A stretch of DNA of 39,966 nt, taken from positions 1-39,966 of IMG/VR virus record IMGVR_UViG_3300028800_000186, one strand, 5' to 3'. Origin of the DNA: a virus. Below the pieces are notes generated by a model that was given only the letters and a program-made list of their open reading frames with translations, had not been told where the DNA came from and made no database searches. Below are positions 27,596-35,265 of the stretch, piece after piece (within the stretch, counting starts at the first letter, position 1; the number at the start of each line of letters is the position of its first letter). A program made the translations under genes and the position numbers.

Positions 27596-29010
27596 TCTTC
27601 ATCTCCTGAAGGCGAGTCATCGCGCACGCCTACTTCGGCCTTCACCATATCGAAGTAGCTACTATCCATTAGCGCAGATTGCTTTACGAATTGCCCCGAT
27701 CGGTAGTCCTGTGAAATCAGGATCGAGAAGCGATCTTCGTCATTCCGCGCATGAGAGACCAGCAGCCGGGCTAAGCCCAGCACTCGCTCGTCATTGGTTT
27801 GTTTATAGTGAATAACGTTGTCGGCGGTGGCAATCTTGCTGATGTCCTCGGCTACTCGCGAGTCATCGGCGCTGCTTTGCGAGGCCACCACCATGGCCGC
27901 ATTTCGCTCGACACCAACACCGCGCAGCCGTTCATAGAGGCGCCCGAGGGACAAGCGGTATTCCTTGGAATCCAGCTTCATGAGATCGGGGTAGTCAATG
28001 ATGATAACGGTCGGGATGAATTTGTGGGATAGCGCCAGCCCATCGAGATAGCTGTCCAGCTGCCCCAGTGTCAGCGCCCCCGTGGGGAATTGTTTTACCA
28101 CCAGACGATTGAGGCGTGTGCCCCACTCGTCTATTCGCTGGGATAGCTTGTCGGCCAGCCCTTTGTCGCTAAGCGCAAGGATCGGCTCGCGTACTTCACG
28201 CTTTAAGCCGATCATCTTGGTGCCATCGAGTTCGAGGACGGTCTGGTCGTATTTATCCGCGCGCTTGGCGATGGCGAAGATGTTTTGATAATAGCGCTGT
28301 ACCACGCGCTGCTCGCTCATCTCCAGCGTAATGTGTACTATGCGCGCTTTCTGCAGCAGAGTTTGAACACCGCAGTGGATCATCCACCACGATTTACCGC
28401 GCTTGCGAGGCGCTACAAACAGCAGCATTTCACCGGCAGCCGGTCCTATGCCTCGGCGGTCAAGTTGCGGGATGCCGACTTTGTAGGTCATTTCGTCAGA
28501 GCTATGCTCAAGGAAGCGCATCCCACGTACTTTGTCGCCGAGGAAGACGCCGCTGTCCTGAGTGTCGGCGTGGAATTTCACACCGTCGTAGAGCACCTTG
28601 TCGATTTCGTCAGCACTGGCATCGCCGGACTGCAGCATTTCGGCAGCGGCCAGCACGGTCTTTTTCAGGTTCTGTTGTCGGATGAATTCGTTGACCTTGG
28701 ATAGGACGAAAGGCGCGTTCAAGCCCTCGGCCAGATCGAACAACCCGGCGACAATCCGCCGGTACATTTCATAACGCTTGTGCTGGGGATCTCCCAGCAC
28801 ATGGCCAAGGATGTCGTCGATATGCGACTTTCCCGGCGCCTTGTGAAATTGCTGGTGGTAGGCAAGGATGCTGGTCGCCACATCCTTGTAGGTTTCCTCG
28901 AATAGATCGGGCGTTACAAGCCCAGCGGCAATTCTCCCTTCCTGATCATCGAAGCACAGCAGAGTCAGCACCGACTCTTGCAAGGGGCCGGCTAGTCTTT
29001 CATCTGACAA
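27592..29010 (-). CDS. DnaB-like replicative helicase
   Basis: 472 aa from TTG with GGGGAG upstream. The N-terminal helical domain (about 1-150) matches the primase-interacting DnaB domain. The RecA-like motor has Walker A FVAPRKRGKSWW (G-K-S), an H1a-like stretch VHITLEMSEQRVVQRYY, Walker B TVIIIDYPDLM, a sensor ASQSS, and a final arginine-finger-type stretch DRFSILISQDYRSGQF. It unwinds the fork ahead of the polymerase. First gene of the leftward replication operon. Confidence 0.9.
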   Translation of the reverse strand: MSDERLAGPLQESVLTLLCFDDQEGRIAAGLVTPDLFEETYKDVATSILAYHQQFHKAPGKSHIDDILGHVLGDPQHKRYEMYRRIVAGLFDLAEGLNAPFVLSKVNEFIRQQNLKKTVLAAAEMLQSGDASADEIDKVLYDGVKFHADTQDSGVFLGDKVRGMRFLEHSSDEMTYKVGIPQLDRRGIGPAAGEMLLFVAPRKRGKSWWMIHCGVQTLLQKARIVHITLEMSEQRVVQRYYQNIFAIAKRADKYDQTVLELDGTKMIGLKREVREPILALSDKGLADKLSQRIDEWGTRLNRLVVKQFPTGALTLGQLDSYLDGLALSHKFIPTVIIIDYPDLMKLDSKEYRLSLGRLYERLRGVGVERNAAMVVASQSSADDSRVAEDISKIATADNVIHYKQTNDERVLGLARLLVSHARNDEDRFSILISQDYRSGQFVKQSALMDSSYFDMVKAEVGVRDDSPSGDEE

Positions 29011-29039
29011 CGCAATCTCCCCACAAACCCGGCTTTAAT

Positions 29040-29052
29040 CAAAGCATACGGG
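29040..29052 (-). promoter_or_regulatory. Divergent promoter motif, leftward
   Basis: CCCGTATGCTTTG on the minus strand, about 30-40 nt upstream of the helicase start. The extended match to the rightward copy at 30000-30012 covers GC(A/G)CCCGTATGCTTTG(A/G)TT. No TTGACA-type -35 is visible. A phage-specific or middle promoter element is the simplest reading. Confidence 0.6.
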
Positions 29053-29228
29053 TGCTGGCCTCATCCGGGTTCTGCTGAGGGTGCAAGCGGCAAAGCTTGA
29101 CTACCCATACCCAAGTGGTCCAAGAGCCATTCTTGGGTTTGAACCTCGTCATGTATCTGCCGCAAGTACAACCATTCCATTGTTTGGCGTCAGGCATGGT
29201 TTCACCTCTTCTTTAAAAGAAAAACCCA

Positions 29229-29404
29229 TCAGAGCGGCGCGCCCTTCCTTGCGCGCCGCTCTGAGCTTGTGCGCGTAAGCGCACAAGCCAAACGCGCTGG
29301 CTGTGGCTTTAAGGCTTCGCGCGTGTGTGCGCGTAGACACAGCATCAGTGTCACGTTTGATTATCAGTCGATAATCCACAGGGCAAACTATGTTTGCCCT
29401 GTGG
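29229..29404. repeat. Array of five perfect hairpins
   Basis: In order: 14-bp TCAGAGCGGCGCGC dyad (29229-29264, loop CCTTCCTT); 10-bp GCTTGTGCGC dyad with GTAA loop (29265-29288); 5-bp GACAC/GTGTC (29336-29352); 7-bp GATTATC/GATAATC (29359-29376); 13-bp CCACAGGGCAAAC/GTTTGCCCTGTGG with a TAT loop (29376-29404). All are perfectly paired. Such packing is seen at single-strand initiation sites and origins, or could be transcribed regulatory RNA. Confidence 0.7.
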
Positions 29405-29456
29405 TCTGTCGATTGCCATCGTTTTTAGAGCAGCAATCACAGTCAAGACCAAGGTC

Positions 29457-29498
29457 ACATTTTGCCCTGCTGGATCAAAATGTCACTACAATTGTAGT
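29457..29498. repeat. Two AT-rich dyads
   Basis: ACATTTTG / CAAAATGT (29457-29464 and 29476-29483, 11-nt spacer) followed by the 14-bp palindrome ACTACAATTGTAGT (29485-29498). Both are candidate protein-binding or DNA-unwinding sites beside the hairpin array. Confidence 0.6.
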
Positions 29499-29913
29499 CA
29501 CCGGAGATGGCGGTCTTGTCAGGGAGGGCGGGTCGTGCGTATCGCCCTTATGACCGCGTCTTGCTCGCCTTTGCGGCGACACGACGGCCGGCAGCACTGA
29601 GGATCAATCTCCCAATCCTCGGGCCACCTGCAGCTATCACGCTGCGTCTCGCTTCAATTCCTCGCGCCCGCAAGCCAGTCTGTTACGACGCCTGTGGTCC
29701 TTGAGGCTTCAGCTTTCAGTCCTTGCCGATGCCCTTCGGCGATTGCAGCCCCGGTCGGGTAGTCCAGGGTGTCGGCCCAAACATAGGGCGGGCTATGGCC
29801 GGCCTTGGCTGCTTGGGCAATCGCGTTTTTTGGTCTTGCGCGCGGCTTAGAGAATCCTTAGATTCAGCGCCGTGCAAAGACCTTCAAGCGAGTGCCTTTC
29901 GCTTTCGAGGTCG

Positions 29914-29945
29914 ACAGCCGCCGGGGCGCTAACCCCGGCGGCTGT
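29914..29945. terminator. Strong hairpin upstream of rightward promoter
   Basis: 13-bp perfect stem ACAGCCGCCGGGG / CCCCGGCGGCTGT with loop CGCTAA. No T-run follows, so it is not a classic intrinsic terminator. It may insulate the promoter at 30000 or be part of the origin region. Confidence 0.45.
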
Positions 29946-29999
29946 TGCCGTCTTAGCCGATTTGGTTTGCTACGGCCAAGCCTTTTCTTTTGCAAGGCG

Positions 30000-30012
30000 C
30001 CCGTATGCTTTG
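30000..30012 (+). promoter_or_regulatory. Divergent promoter motif, rightward
   Basis: CCCGTATGCTTTG, 27 nt before the ATG at 30040. It is the twin of the minus-strand motif at 29040-29052. The TATGCT hexamer could serve as a -10 but no -35 is present. Confidence 0.6.
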
Positions 30013-30039
30013 GTTCTACGCTAGCCGCGAGGAACCATC

Positions 30040-30360
30040 ATGAAGATATTCGTATATCCACCAGCCCTTGGAGCACAGCGAGAAGTGCGGGAAGTGGGCC
30101 GCGTTGAGAATTACGACGATATCAAGCGCGTCGTTACGCCTTTGCTTGACGGAGGCGATCTTGAGCATGTCTCGGTGCTTTTCGAGCAGCGCCCGGCGGA
30201 CATGTTCGTCGATGAGGATGGCGCGCGCAAGGGCTTGCCGGAGAACCCTGAGGCTACCGCCATCTATCAGGCCTGGTCGATCCAGCGCGGGTCCAAGGCC
30301 GCCGACCTGTCCAAGATTTATGGGGTGGCGATCATCTTTGAGAAACTCGTTTGGCGCTAG
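30040..30360 (+). CDS. Hypothetical protein
   Basis: 106 aa, MKIFVYPPALGAQREVREVG..., GAGGAA upstream. Alpha/beta pattern; ends KIYGVAIIFEKLVWR. First gene of the rightward operon, just before the clamp loader. Not recognised. Confidence 0.65.
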   Translation: MKIFVYPPALGAQREVREVGRVENYDDIKRVVTPLLDGGDLEHVSVLFEQRPADMFVDEDGARKGLPENPEATAIYQAWSIQRGSKAADLSKIYGVAIIFEKLVWR

Positions 30361-30369
30361 GAGGTCTTT

Positions 30370-31296
30370 GTGGAGCCATTGCATAAGCGGTATCGTCCGC
30401 AATCTTTCGGTGAAGTCATCGGCCAGCCGGCGACGGTCAAGGCCCTGCAAAGTATCATCGCCAAGCGCGGAAGCCATAGCTTCCTGTTCTCGGGGCCGGC
30501 CGGCACCGGCAAGACCACTCTGGCGCGGATATGCGCCATGGAATTGGGCTGCCCGCTGGACAGCATCCGCGAGGTGGATGCTGCCAAGAATACCGGCGTC
30601 GATGATATGCGGGCGGTGGTCCAGATGATGCAGTATCGCCCCTTGAATGGCGCCGCTGCGGCGGTGGTAATCGTGGACGAGTGCCACCGCCTTTCCGGCA
30701 ATGCCTGGGACTCTATGCTGAAAACGACTGAGGAACCGCCGGAGTGGGGTTTCTGGTTCCTCTGTACTACGAACCCTACCAAGGTGCCGAAGACAGTCGT
30801 CAGTCGGTGCGCTTCATTTACGCTGAAGCCGGTGGCTAAGGACGAGCTATTCGATTATCTCAAGCAGATCGCCGATCTGGAGAAGATCGCGGTCGACGAC
30901 CAGGTGATCGATCTGTGTGTCAGGGAGGCCGAGGGCGGCGTGCGCCAAGCTTTGGCGAACCTTACGGTCTGCGCTGACGCCGGCGATCGGGCGGAGGCTG
31001 CCGACTTGCTGCGTTCGGCCGCGGAAAGCCCGGGTGCCGTAGAACTCGCACGGGTTCTGGTCAAGGGCGCTACATGGCCCTTGGTTACTGAATTGCTCCA
31101 GAGCCTCAAGGACGAGAACCCCGAGTCTATCCGGCAGGTGGTGCGGGCTTATGTGACGTCGGTAGTTCTCGGCGCCAAGAACGATAAGACCGCCGCTGCC
31201 GGCCTGAACATCCTGGCGCAATTCGCCGAGCCCTTTCCCTCGGGCGATGGGGTCTCGCCGGTGGTGCTGGCTTGTGGCCGAGTGGTATTCAGCTAA
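30370..31296 (+). CDS. AAA+ clamp loader ATPase (DnaX/gp44-like)
   Basis: 308 aa from GTG after AGGAGG. Motifs in order: RPQSFGEVIGQPATVKALQS (AAA+ box II), Walker A FSGPAGTGKTTLA, Walker B VVIVDECHRLS, sensor 1 CTTNPTKVP, SRC motif VVSRCASF (arginine finger of clamp loaders), sensor 2 GGVRQALANL. This is a replication-factor-C/DnaX-type loader that opens the clamp at 23820-24878. No second small subunit is visible in the window, so it may act as a homo-oligomer or pair with a gene outside. Confidence 0.9.
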   Translation: MEPLHKRYRPQSFGEVIGQPATVKALQSIIAKRGSHSFLFSGPAGTGKTTLARICAMELGCPLDSIREVDAAKNTGVDDMRAVVQMMQYRPLNGAAAAVVIVDECHRLSGNAWDSMLKTTEEPPEWGFWFLCTTNPTKVPKTVVSRCASFTLKPVAKDELFDYLKQIADLEKIAVDDQVIDLCVREAEGGVRQALANLTVCADAGDRAEAADLLRSAAESPGAVELARVLVKGATWPLVTELLQSLKDENPESIRQVVRAYVTSVVLGAKNDKTAAAGLNILAQFAEPFPSGDGVSPVVLACGRVVFS

Positions 31297-31355
31297 TCCG
31301 GTATTAGCTGGGTATGTTTCCGGTATGTTTCGGAGATTGATTGAGGAGAGCAGAG

Positions 31356-31910
31356 TTGGCCCCACGCCCGAGACCTGATGCGCCAGCCGCGGCACCCGCG
31401 GCGCCGGCTTCCGCGGAAGACCCCACGCTGGCTTTTCGTGAAAAGCTCAAGATCGACCGCGACGATCTCGATACGATGTTGATCGAGCAGCCGCAGCACT
31501 ACGCTGACGCGGCGCGCGAGTTCGCCCTTGCCGTTTCACGACGCGATCGGGCGAAGCACGTGTTGGACGAGACGCGTGCTCGGGTCGATGCGCAGGAGCG
31601 CCAGATGGCGCGCGATAACGAGGAGAAGATCACCGACAGCCTCTTGACGGCGCGGATCACGGTGCACCCGGATGTCGTCCAGGCGAACAAAGCTCGTGAT
31701 AATTGGGCGCGCATGGCCGCGCTGTGGGAGGCCTTGAAAGAGGCGTTCGAGCAGCGGTCGTATGCGCTCAAGGACCTGTGCGCTCTTTATCATGCGGGCT
31801 ATTGGGCCAACAGCGCTGGCGGTGGTGCTCGTCGCGGCGCCGAGGAACGGGCTTATGCGGACGACCGCGCGGCGATTGCGCGTGCTCGTCGGCCCGGCGG
31901 TGAGGGATGA
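31356..31910 (+). CDS. Hypothetical protein between clamp loader and SSB
   Basis: 184 aa from a TTG 5 nt after GAGGAGAG (a TTG 15 nt earlier is the alternative). An N-terminal Pro/Ala-rich tail (APRPRPDAPAAAPAAPAS) precedes a helical body with coiled-coil character (AVSRRDRAKHVLDETRARVDAQERQMARDNEEKI ... DNWARMAALWEALKEAFEQRSYALKDLC). In T4-like phages recombination mediators sit near the SSB and recombinase; a UvsY-like role is possible by position only. Upstream, GGTATGTTTC occurs twice in tandem (31311-31335). Confidence 0.6.
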   Translation: MAPRPRPDAPAAAPAAPASAEDPTLAFREKLKIDRDDLDTMLIEQPQHYADAAREFALAVSRRDRAKHVLDETRARVDAQERQMARDNEEKITDSLLTARITVHPDVVQANKARDNWARMAALWEALKEAFEQRSYALKDLCALYHAGYWANSAGGGARRGAEERAYADDRAAIARARRPGGEG

Positions 31911-32074
31911 GCACGGTAGGCTGGATCATTGCCGCTTCGGTCTTGGGGCCGATAGCGGTGTATGTCTTGGTGCGGTTTGGGGCTTCGGCCTATTTCCGTT
32001 CCAGGGCCGATTACATCAATCGGCTGCGACTTAACAACAAGAGGAAGGTGACGAATGGCTCCGCCGAACAATAG
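31907..32074 (+). CDS. 55-aa single-span membrane protein
   Basis: MSTVGWIIAASVLGPIAVYV is followed by a basic tail (RSRADYINRLRLNNKRK). The ATG overlaps the preceding stop (ATGA) and the gene's end overlaps the SSB start by 20 nt, which supports translation. The SSB ribosome site AGGAAGGTG lies inside it. Function unknown. Confidence 0.6.
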   Translation: MSTVGWIIAASVLGPIAVYVLVRFGASAYFRSRADYINRLRLNNKRKVTNGSAEQ

Positions 32075-33602
32075 GCCCGCGCCGCGCCCAGCGGCAAGAC
32101 CTGCGGCCCGACCCGCCGCTGCTGCGCCCGCGGCCCGACCCGCCGCTGCTGCGCCCGCTGCACGACCTGCTGCGCGCCCAGCGCCCGCCGCAAGGCCTGC
32201 GGCGAGGCCGGCTTCTCCGGCGCCCGCTGCCCCTCGGGTGGCGCCGCGTGCTGGCAAAAGCGGCTTCGTCTATCGCGAGCGCACCAGCGAGAGCGTCCAG
32301 CGTCGGGCGACCCAGTCGGGCGGCATGTTCGACTCCGTGTTCAGCACGAACTTCAAGGTCTATCGCGCCAAGCAGGGGACCAATACGATCCGCATCATGC
32401 CGCCGACCTGGAGCATGGAGGAATTCCCCAAGCAGGACCACTACGGCTTCGATATGTGGTTCCACCGGGACATCGGCTCGGACCATTCCGGCTATCTCTG
32501 CCTTGCCAAGATGCGCGGCGAGTACTGCGCTATCTGCGAGTCGCGGGCGCAGATGGAACGGGACGGCGCCAGCAAGGATGACCTGAAGGCGGTCAAGCTG
32601 CAGCGGCAGGTCGCCGTCTGGATCATCGATCGCGACCGCGAGAGCGATGGGCCGCAGCTGTATCCCATGTCGTGGACGATGGACAAGGATTTCGCCGCCC
32701 TCAGTCGGGACAAGAAAACCGGCGCGGCCTTGCTCATCGATCATCCCGACAACGGCTATGATCTGGAATTCACGCGCGAGGGCACCATGCTCAACACGCG
32801 TTACATCGGCATCCAGGTCGCGCGCATCAGCACGCCGCTGTCGGATGATCCGGCCACGCAGGAGAAATGGCTGACTTACATCACCGACAACCCGGTGCCG
32901 ACGACATTCCAATACTTCGATGCCGACTACATCGCCGATGTCTACAACGGCCGGCGCGCCGCCGCCGTCAACGAGGATGACGAGGCGCCGGCCGCGGACC
33001 CCAACGATCCGGGGCCGCAAGACCCGGGCGTGGATGAAGAACCGGCTTATGACGAACAGCAGCCTACGGGCGGCGAGGAGGCCGAAGGCGATCCGGTGGC
33101 TTATACCGAGGATCAACTGGCCGCGTTGGAAGCCGCCGGCTGGCAGGGCGAGGTCAACGAGGTCGGCGATGCGGTCGATGAGCAGGGCAACGTCCTGGCC
33201 GTCGACGCCGAAGGCAATGTCTACTATCCGGCGGAAGAAGCGCCCGCGACGGGTTATCCCGACGAGGGTGCGCCCGAGGGTGAGCCGGACGTCGGCGAGG
33301 AACCGCCGTCCGAAGAACCCGCACCGCCGTCCACGACGAAGCGTCCGGCTCCGAGGCCGGCGGCCGCCCGCCCGGCTGCGGCACCTGCCGCAAGACCTCG
33401 CGGTCGCGCCTCGGCGGGCGCTGAGGCCGATCCCGAAGAAGCGGCCCCTGCGCCTGCCGCCCGGCCGGCTGCGCGCCCAGCGCCTGCCGCAAGGCCTGCG
33501 GCAAGGCCCGCACCAGCGGCGGCTCCTCGGGCGGCCCCACGCCCGCCGGCAGCACGACCCGCAGCGTCCGCCCCCACCGGACGCCCGCGACCCACGCGCT
33601 AG
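32055..33602 (+). CDS. gp32-like single-stranded DNA-binding protein with long Pro/Ala/Arg tails
   Basis: 515 aa. Residues 1-65 are a Pro/Ala/Arg repeat; the core at about 70-290 holds FKVYRAKQGTNTIRIMPPTW and H137-x11-C149-x8-C158-x2-C161, nearly the zinc-site spacing of T4 gp32. About 295-410 is acidic (NEDDEAPAADPNDPGPQDPG), as in SSB C-tails, and 415-515 is a second Pro/Ala/Arg-rich tail. It should coat ssDNA and recruit replication and recombination proteins. The basic tails at both ends are unlike T4 gp32 (301 aa) and may promote phase-separation-like assembly or DNA binding. Confidence 0.82.
   Translation: MAPPNNRPAPRPAARPAARPAAAAPAARPAAAAPAARPAARPAPAARPAARPASPAPAAPRVAPRAGKSGFVYRERTSESVQRRATQSGGMFDSVFSTNFKVYRAKQGTNTIRIMPPTWSMEEFPKQDHYGFDMWFHRDIGSDHSGYLCLAKMRGEYCAICESRAQMERDGASKDDLKAVKLQRQVAVWIIDRDRESDGPQLYPMSWTMDKDFAALSRDKKTGAALLIDHPDNGYDLEFTREGTMLNTRYIGIQVARISTPLSDDPATQEKWLTYITDNPVPTTFQYFDADYIADVYNGRRAAAVNEDDEAPAADPNDPGPQDPGVDEEPAYDEQQPTGGEEAEGDPVAYTEDQLAALEAAGWQGEVNEVGDAVDEQGNVLAVDAEGNVYYPAEEAPATGYPDEGAPEGEPDVGEEPPSEEPAPPSTTKRPAPRPAAARPAAAPAARPRGRASAGAEADPEEAAPAPAARPAARPAPAARPAARPAPAAAPRAAPRPPAARPAASAPTGRPRPTR
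32103..32156 (+). repeat. Tandem 27-bp repeat inside SSB gene
   Basis: Two perfect 27-nt copies encode AARPAAAAP twice in the N-terminal tail, with further diverged copies on either side. The tail appears to grow and shrink by slippage. Confidence 0.75.
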
Positions 33603-33653
33603 CCGCGTGGTTGCCCGTAAGGCGCGCTGAAGCCTTGCCTTGCGGGGCACGAC

Positions 33654-33696
33654 GCCCGGCCGGACTTCACCCCTCCGGTCGGGCGTTATTGTTTTT
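33654..33696 (+). terminator. Intrinsic terminator after SSB gene
   Basis: GCCCGgCCGGA ... TCCGGtCGGGC hairpin (11 bp with one G-T position) followed by GTTATTGTTTTT. Good Rho-independent terminator; the RecA-like gene starts 18 nt later, so it may attenuate rather than stop transcription. Confidence 0.75.
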
Positions 33697-33713
33697 GAGG
33701 AGAGTTTGCCCGC

Positions 33714-34805
33714 ATGGTTAAGCGAGTACGGCTACAGGACGTGCAGAAAGAGGCGTCACAAGACTTTGCTGCTGAGGATGATACTGGCGGCGCTTATTAC
33801 GATCCGCCGAAAGGCAATCTGCAGGTAATTCCGACCGGAAGCCGCTTGCTGGATTGCGTGGTCGGCCCGGTCTATGGCGGCGGATGGGTCCTCGGCCGCA
33901 TCAGCAATATCGTCGGTGACAAGAGCACCGGCAAGACGCTGTTGGCGATCGAGGCTTGCGCCAACTTCGCTCGGCTTTACGACGGCCCGATCTACTATCG
34001 CGAGGCTGAGGCCGCGTTCGACAAGGACTACGCCGCCAATCTCGGGCTGCCTCTTGACCGCGTGGCGTTCGGCGAGGAGAACGGCCCGATTGAGACCGTA
34101 GAGGATATGATCGAGGATTTAATGCAGACGCTGGCGACGCAAGAGAAGAGCGGTTCGCCGGGCCTCTACATCCTTGACTCGTTGGATGCGCTGTCTGATC
34201 GTGACGAAATGGACCCGAAGATTGACAAGAAAACCGGTGAGATCAAAGGCAGCTACGGCACGGCCAAGGCGAAGGGCATGTCGCGCATGTTCCGCCAGCT
34301 TGTGCGCCGGCTGGAACGGACCAAGACGCACGTCATGATTATCTCGCAAATCCGCGACAACATTGGTGTGACGTTCGGCCGTAAGACCAAGCGAAGCGGC
34401 GGCCATGCTCTGGACTTCTATGCGTCACAGGTGGTCTATCTGGCGGTGGTCTCGCATCTCGACAAGACCATTCAAAAGGTCAAGCGTGATATCGGCGTGC
34501 TGGTCAAAGCCAAGTGTGACAAGAACAAGGTCGGCACGCCGTTTCGGGTGTGTGAGTTCCCGATCATGTTTGGCTATGGCATCGATGATCTGCACGCCAA
34601 TCTTCTGTGGTTGCACGAGATCGGCCGCCTTGCCGAAGCCGGCGCCGGGGCCGATCTGAACAAGGCTCTGGCCACCTACGCCGCGCTGTCGGATGACGAC
34701 TATCGAGCCTGCGTGCAAGACGTTGGGGATATGGTCGTACGTATCTGGAACGAGGTGGAAGATCGCTTCCGCCCGAAGCGGTCCAAATACGGAGATCCGC
34801 AATGA
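33714..34805 (+). CDS. RecA/UvsX-like recombinase
   Basis: 363 aa. Walker A GDKSTGKTLL, catalytic-type stretch YYREAEAAFD, Walker B GLYILDSLDALS, L2-adjacent KRSGGHALDFYAS and IISQIRDNIG match phage RecA-family proteins such as T4 UvsX. It forms filaments on ssDNA and promotes strand exchange, with the SSB just upstream and the SbcCD-like nuclease and UvsW-like helicase on the left arm. GAGGAG precedes the ATG. Full length for a phage recombinase. Confidence 0.9.
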   Translation: MVKRVRLQDVQKEASQDFAAEDDTGGAYYDPPKGNLQVIPTGSRLLDCVVGPVYGGGWVLGRISNIVGDKSTGKTLLAIEACANFARLYDGPIYYREAEAAFDKDYAANLGLPLDRVAFGEENGPIETVEDMIEDLMQTLATQEKSGSPGLYILDSLDALSDRDEMDPKIDKKTGEIKGSYGTAKAKGMSRMFRQLVRRLERTKTHVMIISQIRDNIGVTFGRKTKRSGGHALDFYASQVVYLAVVSHLDKTIQKVKRDIGVLVKAKCDKNKVGTPFRVCEFPIMFGYGIDDLHANLLWLHEIGRLAEAGAGADLNKALATYAALSDDDYRACVQDVGDMVVRIWNEVEDRFRPKRSKYGDPQ

Positions 34806-35053
34806 TTACGAAGCCCGAGATAAAGTTCCTGTGCGACGGCATCCGCTTCGGCCGCGCTGAGTGCGACGCGCAACGCGTCGATCTGATCGCGCTCCGCGAC
34901 GGCGCCTTGAAGCAGGCCTGTTTTGAAGAGGCCGTGAGCCTCAGCCATACGATCGCCTTGTTGTCGATGATGGCGGACTACATCTGGGGTAAGGCGCCGC
35001 CGGGTGGTGATATGGCGGCTGGTATCATCCACGAGCCAGGGACAAACGGTTGA
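34802..35053 (+). CDS. Small hypothetical protein
   Basis: 83 aa, MITKPEIKFLCDGIRFGRAE..., all-helical. ATGA overlap with the recombinase stop. Not recognised; co-translated with RecA-like. Confidence 0.6.
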   Translation: MITKPEIKFLCDGIRFGRAECDAQRVDLIALRDGALKQACFEEAVSLSHTIALLSMMADYIWGKAPPGGDMAAGIIHEPGTNG

Positions 35054-35265
35054 TGCCGGCCGAGACGATTCTGAAGGCGATTGTCGCCTCAGTTGCTGTG
35101 CGGTACGGCTTGGACCCTGTCCGTCTCGATCGCGCCCGGGCGGCATTTCGGTTCGGCGCTGGCCGTATCGAGCAAGCGCGGTGCCCGGCGCTGGAGCTTT
35201 ATCGTATGCAAGCTGAGGAGGCGGCGAAGATCCTGGCCGCCTATAACAAATCCGAGGGGCCATGA
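35053..35265 (+). CDS. Small helical protein
   Basis: 70 aa, MPAETILKAIVASVAVRYGL..., overlapping the previous stop (TGATG). Helical with DPVRLDRARAAFRFGAGRIEQAR, a helix-turn-helix-like spacing. Function unknown. Confidence 0.6.
   Translation: MPAETILKAIVASVAVRYGLDPVRLDRARAAFRFGAGRIEQARCPALELYRMQAEEAAKILAAYNKSEGP

Larger units (their letters stand above)
29053..29999. other. Non-coding divergent control or origin region
   Basis: About 950 nt with no supportable gene on either strand: the open frames are short, lack ribosome sites and show no protein character. It contains a cluster of perfect inverted repeats at 29229-29404, AT-richer dyads at 29457-29498, four spaced GTCAC words (29348-29500), and a 13-bp hairpin at 29914-29945. 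Position between helicase/primase/polymerase and clamp-loader/SSB/RecA operons fits a replication origin or dual promoter region. Confidence 0.6.

Noticed and set aside
29269-29932. Short plus-strand frames in the divergent gap
   Set aside because: They run through perfect inverted repeats, lack ribosome sites and are rich in Cys/Arg/Ser as expected from non-coding GC-rich DNA.
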